Part shown: positions 10,284 to 18,200 of the stretch, one piece after another | Numbering within the stretch: the stretch's first letter is position 1 | Layout of the letters: every line of letters begins with the position of its first letter | From: Phoronis ovalis | Lineage: Eukaryota; Phoronida; Phoronidae | Length of the DNA: 21,311 nt | Assembly (NCBI GenBank): GCA_028565635.1 | Contig: JAOXYB010102938.1 | Location: 1-21,311 of the forward strand | Reading direction: 5' to 3' | Notes under the pieces: generated by a model | Database searches by the model: none | Seen by the model: only the letters and a program-made list of their open reading frames with translations | Told to the model about the DNA's origin: nothing | Program-made: the position numbers and the translations under genes

Positions 10284-10890
10284 AAGAATTCTTGCACTAA
10301 ATGACCCTTTTGTTCAGGAAGCCGGCTTTATCCGGTTTAACTTTGCACTAAATGACCCCTTTTGTTAAGGAATCCGGCTTTATCNNNNNNNNNNNNNNNN
10401 NNNNNNNNNNNNNNNNNNNNNNNNNNNNNNNNNNNNNNNNNNNNNNNNNNNNNNNNNNNNNNNNNNNNNNNNNNNNNNNNNNNNCGGTTTAACTTTGGGA
10501 AAACCCATGTCATTTGATTAAATTGTGTGATTAAAATAAGAATTCTTGCACTAAATGACCCCTTTTGTTAAGGAATCCGGCTTTATCCGGTTTAACTTTG
10601 GGAAAACCCATGTCATTTGATTAAATTGTGTGATTAAAATAAGAATTCTTGCACTAAATGACCCGTTTTGTTCAGGAATCCGGCTTTATCCGGTTTAACT
10701 TTGGGAAAACCCATGTCATTTGATTATATTGTGTGATTAAAATAAGAATTTTTGCACTAAATGACCCGTTTTATTCAGGAATCCGGCTTTATCCGGTTTA
10801 ACTTTGGGAAAACCCATGTCATTTAATTAGATTGTGTGATTAAAAATATAAACTTGTTTGAACTGGTTTAACTTTGGAAAAACCTATGTT
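10284..10890 (+). repeat. ~103-bp tandem satellite array
   Basis: Complete units begin at 10538, 10641 and 10744 (each AAGAATTCTTGCACTAAATG or one base different), giving a 103-bp period. Each unit contains CCGGCTTTATCCGGTTTAAC, GGAAAACCCATGTCATTTGA and TGTGTGATTAAAA. Earlier units at 10284-10384 are partial and rearranged, and the assembly gap lies inside the array, so the true copy number is unknown. The last unit passes into a variant (AAACTTGTTTGAACTGGTTT) also found in inverted copy B. Confidence 0.9.
10385..10484. other. Assembly gap of 100 N
   Basis: Exactly 100 N placed inside the 103-bp satellite. This is a conventional placeholder length, so the true amount of missing sequence is unknown and the array is probably collapsed. 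Confidence 0.98.
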
Positions 10891-10924
10891 ATTTATTTAT
10901 TTACTTATTTATAGTATACAGTTA

Positions 10925-11007
10925 TACTACGGGAGAATGTAAAATCAGGTTGCTGTCTTCCTATGTAGCAGATGAAACACTTGAGTGGTATTTGGGTGCA
11001 GCTGTGA
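10925..11007 (+). pseudogene. 83-bp fragment of the downstream gene
   Basis: This segment matches 11805-11887 of the gene at 11347-11982 with three mismatches by hand count. It covers the codons for about GECKIRF to WYLGAAV. It is cut off abruptly on both sides, has no start or continuation, and lies between the satellite and the duplicated leader. High identity points to a recent partial duplication. Confidence 0.85.
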
Positions 11008-11137
11008 CAATTTTTATTATCAAAAGGATGTAAACTAATGTGTTGATGGAAAGAAAAACGGAAGAGAATCTCACATTGATAATTCTGTTATCTCATAACA
11101 TGCTTGTGTAGTTGTTGTTTCGGAGAGAATAATTAAT

Positions 11138-11323
11138 TCTGCAATCAAAAAAAATCGTATTAGAGGCTGCGAAATTTTTTTTGTTAGTGTCAGTTTACAA
11201 ATAGAGACGTCTGCCTTTCATAGTAAATATTCTGCAATAAAAAAAAATCGTATTAGAGGCTGCGAAACATTTTTTTGTTAGTGTCAGTTTACAAGTAGAG
11301 ACGTCTGCCTTTCGTAGTAAAGA
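11138..11323 (+). repeat. Two 93-bp tandem copies of leader sequence
   Basis: Copies at 11138-11230 and 11231-11323 start with TCTGCAAT, followed by A8-9, ATCGTATTAGAGGCTGCG, a T run, GTTAGTGTCAGTTTACAA and GAGACGTCTGCCTTTC. They differ at only a few bases. They make up the presumed 5' leader of the next gene. Confidence 0.85.
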
Positions 11324-11446
11324 ATTAAGAGTCAAAAACGGTAGAAATGTCTTTTAATACTGCATGTTATCTCATGGCGTGCTTGTGTAGTTGTCTGCCT
11401 TTCGTAGTAAAGAATTTAGAGTCAAAAACGGTAGAAATGTCTTTTC
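11303..11446 (+). repeat. 90-bp-period duplication containing two start codons
   Basis: About 54 bp starting GTCTGCCTTTCGTAGTAAAG and ending GTAGAAATGTCTTTT occurs at 11303-11356 and again at 11393-11446. Between them lies 11367-11392, which resembles leader sequence at 11087-11113 (GTTATCTCAT..CTTGTGTAGTTGT). The period is 90 bp, a multiple of three, so the two ATGs (11347 and 11437) share a frame. Confidence 0.85.
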
Positions 11447-11982
11447 TCAAGGACAAAAAGGGTACTGACCGTAGTCAGCCATTTTTCAAAGACATCGTTC
11501 AACTGTATTCTCCAATGGGAAAAGGATACCTCCACTACAATGAGGAGAATGAACAAATTAAGTTGGACACGAAAGGCTCAGGAGAAGAGCCCTCCAGTAA
11601 GTTTTACTGGTGTTACGCGCAAAACAGAAGTCAGGAATATGTTGTGCTAGTACTTCCAAAACCGCTGGACAGTGGGCGCAGTGAGGAGCGTCTCTGTGTT
11701 GCTCATGATGACCATGGTGCCTTAACTTTTAAGAGTTGCATCGTGAATGCTGCCAATGTACAAGCCCCAGACGAAGCAATCTTTCGCTTTGCGCTATTCT
11801 CATCTACAACGGGCGAATGTAAAATCAGGTTTCTGTCTTCCTATGTAGCAGATGAAACACTTGAGTGGTATTTGGGTGCAGCTGTGAATAGGAAGGCTCA
11901 ACTGCGAAGTCAAGTTACTTTTAAACAGGCATCCTACGCAGACCCAGGAAGCTTTTTCGACCTGTACAACATTGGCAGCTAA
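11347..11982 (+). CDS. Single-exon protein, possible beta-trefoil (FGF/IL-1-like) fold
   Basis: Encodes 211 residues from ATG 11347, or 181 from the in-frame ATG 11437, which has the same upstream bases. I do not recognise the family with certainty. After residue 50 there are three similar segments of hydrophobic strands ending in an aromatic motif: GYLHYNEENEQIKLD then KFYWC (60-89); RLCVAHDDHGALTF then IFRFAL (115-150); WYLGAAVNRKAQL then SFFDLYNI (174-209). Threefold strand-loop-strand repetition of this kind is typical of beta-trefoil proteins such as FGF, IL-1 or fascin. From the second start there is no signal peptide. The extra first 30 residues are hydrophobic and cysteine-rich (residues 6-21) and come from duplicated leader sequence. 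Codon use is more balanced than in the surroundings, supporting a real gene. It lies between inverted satellite copies and has a partial copy upstream. A splice acceptor at TTGTGTAG (ending 11390) could exclude the first ATG. Confidence 0.7.
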   Translation: MSFNTACYLMACLCSCLPFVVKNLESKTVEMSFLKDKKGTDRSQPFFKDIVQLYSPMGKGYLHYNEENEQIKLDTKGSGEEPSSKFYWCYAQNRSQEYVVLVLPKPLDSGRSEERLCVAHDDHGALTFKSCIVNAANVQAPDEAIFRFALFSSTTGECKIRFLSSYVADETLEWYLGAAVNRKAQLRSQVTFKQASYADPGSFFDLYNIGS

Positions 11983-12020
11983 CGAACTCGTATATCATAA
12001 TCTAACTGCCTTATAGTGTG

Positions 12021-12043
12021 ACCAGACCAGACCAGACCAGACC
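12021..12043 (+). repeat. ACCAG microsatellite
   Basis: Four perfect ACCAG units plus ACC, about 40 bp after the stop codon of the preceding gene. CCTGGTCT follows nearby and can pair with it. Confidence 0.85.
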
Positions 12044-12434
12044 ATGCAAACCTGGTCTATACGCGTACGGCACCTACCTGAATAATGCTATATCTATTAC
12101 CATGATAGTTTCTATTTTATAACGAGAAATGAAATGATTTTTTAAAAATTCTTGTGCTATCCTACTACTGTCAATTCTTTATCGGCTTTTTTTCCCTAAT
12201 AGTTACATTCCTTAGTTGCATACCTTTCAAGTATTTTCATATGTAAATGAAATGTATTTACTAAGTAATCCTTTTGTACCAGTATGCTTGAAGACAATAT
12301 GAACAGTATTATTGCATTATCGTTTTAAAAGTTGGTATGAAAATCCTGTCTTGTATTGCCAAATTGGAATTATGTACATGTAAAAACAACTATATAACAA
12401 TGTCACTGCAATGAAAATAACTAAATCTGCATCC

Positions 12435-12440
12435 AATAAA
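12435..12440 (+). terminator. Candidate polyadenylation signal
   Basis: AATAAA about 450 bp beyond the stop of the gene ending at 11982, the first exact copy on this strand after the stop that I see. It lies just before the MITE-like element. Confidence 0.3.
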
Positions 12441-12460
12441 ACACCTTTTGATTAATCTGA

Positions 12461-12714
12461 TATTGCTTCTTTAATAACAAGGCCAAATCACACACACACA
12501 TTACATCATCATAACAACAACAAACAATATACATACACCTAGTAACCGTCTAATCTATGGAAAACAAAATACTTACACACACACATACCACAAACACACA
12601 CACACACATTACAACATCAACATAACAACAACAAACAATGTACAGCTAGCATCTAGCAACCGTCTAGTCTGTGGAAGTATACTCTCATTTGGCCTTGGTA
12701 TTAAAGAAGCAATA
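12461..12714. mobile_element. 254-bp MITE-like element
   Basis: Terminal inverted repeats of 28 bp (12461-12488 and 12687-12714; outer bases TATTGCTTCTTTAATA) differ at one position. They enclose two related ~100-bp units, each with a CACACA run, AACAACAACAAACAAT and AGCAACCGTCTA or AGTAACCGTCTA, starting near 12488 and 12596. No coding capacity. A flanking TA on each side would fit a Tc1/mariner-type target, but TA is also part of the repeat, so this is uncertain. Confidence 0.75.
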
Positions 12715-12904
12715 TAAAACTGGTTTTTACTCTTGTGACATTCTTTAAAGTTGTATACCTGTACATGGGACAAACACGCTAATTAACAATACCCTGTTAC
12801 CGCGGAATCTATTAAGGATGCTGTACTTTGTATAAGTTAACAAATGGAGATGTATGTGTTTATGATCCTCCATCAGTAGTACATCTAATAGAAGGGAACA
12901 GCCA
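12715..12904. other. Spacer, no feature recognised
   Basis: Ordinary AT-rich sequence between the MITE-like element and inverted module copy B. Nothing identified. Confidence 0.4.
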
Positions 12905-13016
12905 AGACCACAGCCTTAGAATACGAATTGTGTATATCTATTTGATTAACGTTAATTAAATTGCTCCTATACGGAAATAGTTGGGTTTTTCCAAGATTTA
13001 ACCAGTTTAGACAAGT
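12905..13016 (-). repeat. Repeat module, inverted copy B
   Basis: On the minus strand this reads as the same module found at 14033-14380. ACTTGTCTAAACTGGTT, CTTGGAAAAACCCAACT and TTCCGTATA are followed at once by AGCAATTTAATTAACGTTAA and GATATACACAATT. Copy C has about 235 bp, including the TATA box end, the ATG exon and the donor, between these two parts. Copy B lacks them. Confidence 0.8.
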
Positions 13017-13030
13017 ATGTATATATTTAT

Positions 13031-13312
13031 GATCACACAATCTAATTAAATAACATGGGTTTTTCCAAGGTTAAAGCGGACACAGCCCATTCCTAAATTA
13101 CATGGGTTTTTCCAAAGTTAAACCAGTTCAGACAAGTTTATATGTTTAATCACACAAACTAATCGAATGACATGGGTTTTTGTGTACAAAACGGGTCATT
13201 TAGTGCAAGAATTCTTATAGTTTTTCCAAAGTTAAACCAGTTCAGACAAGTTTATATGTTTAATCACACAAACTAATCAAGTGACATGGGTTTTCCCAAA
13301 GTTAAACCGGAT
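13031..13312 (-). repeat. Inverted satellite copies, B side
   Basis: Minus-strand copies of the 103-bp satellite and its longer variant. CACACAATCTAATTAAATAACATGGG and related runs occur three times, and the variant TTCAGACAAGTTTATATG twice with a period of about 115 bp. One copy is cut and joined to AAACGGGTCATTTAGTGCAAG. With the plus-strand array at 10284-10890, these flank the gene at 11347-11982 in inverted orientation. Confidence 0.85.
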
Positions 13313-13922
13313 AAAAAATTTATCACAAATCATACATGCACATATATTTCTATCGAATTACACAGTCATTTTACGAAACATAATATTTTATTGATACCCA
13401 AACGTAAGGAACAGCGCTAAAATTGTCTACAATAATTCGTGTGGTATATGCAATTCCATAATCCCCTTACACTTTCCTTAGTGACAATTTACTTGTTATT
13501 TTTCCCTTGCAATGAAGTACGGTTTTGTAACAGTTACAATAGCGGGACCTACGCTTTTAACCATATTACAATATTGGAATTTTATAAAATTGCTGTTCGC
13601 ACTTTACAAAATGTAACATTTCCCTTTCTATCCGGTTCAGACAATTTATGCGTGTAATTTTGTTTGGCCCCCACTGACATTGATATAATTACCGTTTGGG
13701 GGTTCACTCGTTAATTTTCTAATCTCGATGAGTTATTTTTGAATCGCAATAATTCATTAGGTATTTCCCAGGGATGGGAGTCGGGGGGGGGGAATAGGGA
13801 GGTCAGTTAGAAAAAACATTTTTGAACAAAAATAATTATAAATTCAGCTGCTCGGCTACTCACGGTCCCGCATGCTTGTTCTTCAATCCCCTTTTTGCTA
13901 GGAATGTTTACACAAATTTATA
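13313..13922. other. Spacer between satellite blocks
   Basis: No supported gene; the open frame at 13439-13657 shows no family features. At 13629-13656 a degenerate satellite variant is visible (CCGGTTCAGACAATTTATG), so part of this stretch derives from the same repeats. A G-rich motif is listed separately. Confidence 0.5.
13771..13799 (+). other. G-quadruplex motif
   Basis: GGG, AT, GGG, AGTC, a run of ten G, AATA, GGG: four or more G-tracts of at least three with short loops. This satisfies the standard G4 pattern and stands out in AT-rich sequence. Confidence 0.65.
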
Positions 13923-14029
13923 TTTTTAATCACACAATCTAATCAAATAACATGGGATTTCCCAAAGTTAAACCGGATAAAGCCGGATTCCTGAACAAAA
14001 CAGGTCACTTATAGTTCAAGAATTGTTAT
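13923..14029 (-). repeat. Inverted 103-bp satellite unit before the polymerase module
   Basis: A nearly full minus-strand satellite unit, from TAATCACACAATCTAATCAA through GGATAAAGCCGGATTCC to CAAGAATTGTTATA. It ends directly at the start of module copy C. Confidence 0.85.
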
Positions 14030-14032
14030 AGG

Positions 14033-14510
14033 TCCAACTTGTCTAAACTGGTTTAATCTTGGAAAAACCCAACTTTTCCGTATAAAAGGCGTGTATTGTA
14101 AAAAAAAATATTTGATCATTTAATCGCTGACGCTGTAGTACATTTTGAAGTAATACGACTTGAAAAAATCAAACAAATATGGAGCAGAATCAAAGGAAAA
14201 GAGTAAGTGTTGTGATATTTCAGTGTGGTTTGCGAAGACAGCTATATTTTAAGAGTTTGAGTTAAAGAATTAATATAAAACATATATAGAGTTACCAACA
14301 AAGTTTTAAAACTCATAGAAGCAATTTAATTAACGTTAATCAAAAAGATATACATAATTAAGTCATTAGAGAAAGTACGGTCTATTGTCGTGTGTGTGTG
14401 TGTGTGTTCTTAATCTCCTCTATTAGGCAGTGATATATTGTAATTTCTGTAATTACTGTTTTATACCCATATCAATGCGATGTTTTATAGCTACCCTTTT
14501 CCTCATTTAT
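14033..14510 (+). repeat. Repeat module, copy C (complete form)
   Basis: The fullest copy of the module: ACTTGTCTAAACTGG, GGAAAAACCCAACTTTTCCG, the TATA box, the polymerase start codon and donor, then the intron part that matches copies A and B (14304-14440) with a TG run at 14391-14406. The polymerase promoter and first exon therefore lie inside repeated DNA, as expected if this is a terminal region of the mobile element. Confidence 0.75.
14081..14088 (+). promoter_or_regulatory. TATA box of the polymerase gene
   Basis: TATAAAAG followed by GC is a canonical TATA box, 98 bp before the predicted ATG at 14179. A start site 25-30 bp downstream would give a leader of about 65-70 bases. The equivalent position is degraded in module copies A and B. 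Confidence 0.65.
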
Positions 14511-15273
14511 ATGTTTTTTCTTATTCTATGATTGCTGCTCAATAGTCCAGAAAACTTGTGATTTCTTCATATTTTCAATTGATATGTACAAGCAAACAGC
14601 CGAATGTTAATCATATAAATATGCTATCAACGATGTACCATTATTGCGTCCAATTTATAATTTCCAATATGATGCCAGTCGTATATTTCTTATGTTGTAG
14701 AGCAATCTAAAAAGACAACTTTCTGAAGACTCTGAAAGAGAGTCAACACCTAGTTCCGGACCGTTGTACAGCATCAAGAAAATTAAGACCCGAACAAACA
14801 AAAAGTACGATGCTAAGGAAAACACTTACCGTGTAAATTTCCGTATACCACCAAATGCCGGGACCCGTGAAACTATAAATGCACTACATCAGCCCTTTGA
14901 TAGTATTATCGAGGAAACATCCGAGGATCTTTCTAATAATGATATGCTTCGAGTGTGCATCAAAAGCGATTATTTGAAATATGAGCATGGAGCAGAAAGA
15001 TGCGTGTCTACCAAGTTACAACGTCGGGATCACGTCACTAGCGAGTCCGTATTAAATGAAATAGAGAAAGTCCTACAAAGTAATCAAACATTCCGATTTG
15101 ACGACTCGTTTTGCGTCGACATCGCAGCAATAAAATTACCAAGCGGAAGTGGTAAAAGGAAAATTTTAAATGTAGCTCTTGATAAAAAAGCTAAGCGATC
15201 AATAATAACTATACAAAATTCAGATAAACTGTCTTGCAAGAGCTATATCTGTGGCCTTAGGCATTTTGGATAA
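14179..15273 (+). CDS. Polymerase gene, 5' part (exon 1, intron, N-terminal domain)
   Basis: The predicted first exon is 14179-14202: ATG plus seven codons (MEQNQRKR), then donor GTAAGT. Exon 2 opens at 14701 after TTCTTATGTTGTAG, with both splice sites in phase 0. Before 14701 the frame is closed by a TAG lying in the acceptor. The encoded part is basic and Ser-rich at first, then has a conserved-looking block: VNFRIPP, LRVCIKSDYL, CVSTKLQRRDHVTSESVLNEIEKVL, FRFDDSFCVDIAAI. Such a region precedes the OTU-like and zinc-binding parts in many invertebrate polymerases of this group (family knowledge, from memory). The frame ends at 15273 because it is offset by one from the rest of the gene; meaningful similarity stops near 15225. 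The coding sense depends on the predicted splice. Confidence 0.65.
14203..14700 (+). other. Predicted intron of the polymerase gene
   Basis: 498 bp from GTAAGT to TTGTAG, phase 0, with a T-rich acceptor. It contains the module part shared with copies A and B. Splicing is inferred from the open frame stopping exactly at the acceptor. Confidence 0.6.
15225..15250 (+). other. Reading-frame break in the polymerase gene
   Basis: Frame 1 (from 14701) carries the N-terminal part to about the Asp codon at 15223-15225. Frame 2 carries the continuation, reading NCLARAI from 15227, and has a stop at 15206-15208 just upstream. The net offset is one base, at or next to the short A run at 15226-15228. The two halves are otherwise free of stops over about 3.7 kb, so this is either a recent disabling change or a sequencing or assembly indel. 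Confidence 0.8.
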
Positions 15274-18200
15274 CCATCCTAATTTAACGTCATTGAAAAA
15301 GGGAAGTTCCCTACAATTACACGCCGCCAAACAGATCCTCTCCAAAGCGGACATACCGTGTGACAAAGAGACATATGATATACACGATATCAAGAAAATA
15401 GAAAAAGCTCATGAAATACAGGTGAATGTTTTTAGTAGTAAATCGTTTAATAAACTTTATTATCGAGGGCCTGATTGCAATAAAAAAATATTCTTGTATC
15501 ATAATGACAATCATTACGATGTCATTACTAGTGTGACAGGATTTCTTTGTAGGGATTATTATTGTCATACGTGTAACATAGGGTATAGTAATGCCGAAAA
15601 CCATAGATGTCAATCTCAGTGTTGGATATGTTACAAAGATAACTGTATTTTAGACAATCCAGTAGACTGCTCTGACTGTTTTCGCTTATGTAAATCGAAG
15701 AAGTGTTATGAGGATCATAAAGCAGCCCCTGTTAAAGGTAAATCCTTGTGCGATAAACAGTGGCAGTGTAAAAAGTGTAACAAAGTTTTCAAACGTTGTG
15801 ACCGAAAGCCAGAAGATCACGTTTGCTTCGAAAGCAAGTGCAAAAGTTGTAAACAATATTTTCCCATAAACCCGCCACATTACTGTTATATGCGTCCAAC
15901 TGAAGCGGAACCAAATCAAAATAATTTCATATTTTTTGATTTTGAAACTGACCAGGAATCTGGTGAGCATGAACCTGTTCTGGCTATAGCACAGTACAAA
16001 AATGGTCAAGAATTTCAATTTTTTGGCTACGGCTGCGTAGAAAAATTTGGTTCTTGGTTGTTTAGAAACGAACACAAAGGTTACATTGCCATTGCGCATA
16101 ATGGGAAAGCGTTCGATACGGTGTTTCTAAAACGCTATCTCATTAATCAGGGCATCACACCTAAGGTTATTCAGCAAGGCACAAAAATAATGTCATTACA
16201 AGCAGCGGGTGTCACTGTCATAGATTCCTTGAATTTTATAGCTATGCCTCTATCCGCCTTTCCCAAAACATTTGGACTAAAAGAACTAAAAAAGGGGTGG
16301 TTTCCATATCTTTTCATTACTCGCAATAATCAGGACATCGTCTTAAACAATCTTCCTGAGATCAAGTATTATGATCCTGATAACATGTCTGTCAGCAACA
16401 GAAAGGAATTTTTAGAGTGGTATGAAAAAAACAGGAAACAGCCATTTAACTTTAAACAAGAGTTAATTACCTATTGTCAGTCAGATGTGGATATTTTGAA
16501 ACAGGGATGTTTAGAATTTAGGCAACAGTTTACTGAAGCCACGGGCATAGACCCTTTTAATAATATTACGATTGCGAGCGCTTGCATGAAAGTATTCAAA
16601 ACTAATTTCCTCAAATCAGATACTATCGCGGTAGAACCCCTCGGCGGTTATATTGCAAGAGACACGTATTCAAAAGAATCGATTCAGTGGCTCGATTATT
16701 ACAGTTTTAAAAACAAAATTGATGTACAACACGCTCTCTCTGGGGGTGAATTCAAAATTGGTAATTATAGATTGGATGGTTATGTACCCCCAGACAATCC
16801 TATCGCTGGCAAAAAGCCAATAAGCCTAGAATTCAATGGATGCCTCTGGCATGCATGCAGATTATGTTATGATGGCAATGAAAAAAGTCCTTTTCCGGAC
16901 CTCACCATGAAGCAATTGTACAATGCTACGATGAAAAAGAAGGAGTACTTGGAAAGTCAAGGTTTCCACTATATTTGTATGTGGGAACATGAGTGGCATA
17001 AACTTCGGGAAACCGATCCCGATGTTCAAGCATTTCTTAGTAAGCATCAGATCACTGAGCGTCTTAATCCAAGAGATGCATTCTTTGGGGGACGCACTAA
17101 TGCTATAAAATTGTATCACAAGGCTACACCTAGTGAGAAAATAAAGTATGTGGACGTTTGCAGCCTTTATCCTACTATTCAAAAGTATGGCACTTTTCCC
17201 CTAGGACATCCCAAAATACTGACAGAAAATCTAACTACTGACATTAACCAATACTACGGTATTGTGAAATGTATGGTGTTGCCACCTAGAAGGCTATTTA
17301 TGCCTGTTTTACCGGCTAAAATCAATGGGAAGTTGACATTTGCCCTTTGTTGTGCTTGTGCTATTCATCAAACATTTCCCTGTTGTCATTGTGATGATCA
17401 AAGGACTTTAACGGGTACCTGGTGTACTCCTGAGTTAATTAAAGCCGTGGAAATGGGATACAAAGTAACCAAAGTGTACGAAGTCTACCACTTTGAGCGC
17501 CAGTCTAAAGACCTCTTTATCGATTACGTGAACACGTTTCTGAAGATAAAGCAAGAAAGCAGCGGTTGGCCCCAAGGTTGTGAATCAAATGATGACAGGC
17601 AAGCCTACATTCAAAGTTACTTTGAGCACGAGGATGTGAAACTTGACACCAACATGGTCAAGAAAAATCCAGGTTTGCGCGCAGTTGCCAAAATCTGTTT
17701 AAATAGCTTTTGGGGAAAATTTGGACAGAGACCTAATTTTTCTCAAATATCATACATAACTGACCCTAAGGAATTGTACGATAAATTAACGAAGCCACGG
17801 TACGAGGTCCAAGATTTCCAAATCATCAACGATGATTTATTGGAATTGGAGTGGGCTTATAGTAGTGAATTTGTAAGCACCAGCTTACACTGCAATGTAT
17901 TTGTTGCAGCATTTACTACTTGTCAAGCTCGACTCAAATTATATTCCATATTAGAGCAGCTCGGTGAAAAGGTGTTGTACATGGATACGGATTCATGTGT
18001 CTATGTTTCTGACGGTAAAAATGACGTAACTGTAGGTGACTTCTTAGGAGACCTCACAGACGAGATTGCAAAAGACTATGGTGTTAACGAAGATGGATCG
18101 CCCAAGTATATTACGCAATTTGCATCCGCTGGCCCCAAATCTTACGGATATGAAATAAACTCTGGAGAGAGTAAGGTTGTCATCAAAGGATTTGAAAAAT

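Noticed and set aside
10284-10890. Regular repeats considered as a CRISPR array
   Set aside because: The whole 103-bp unit repeats, with no variable spacers, and the setting is eukaryotic.
13439-13657. 72-codon frame between satellite blocks
   Set aside because: Its end overlaps a degenerate satellite piece, and it shows no motif.
15317-17182. Minus-strand frames overlapping the polymerase gene
   Set aside because: They are antisense shadows of a clearly conserved coding frame.
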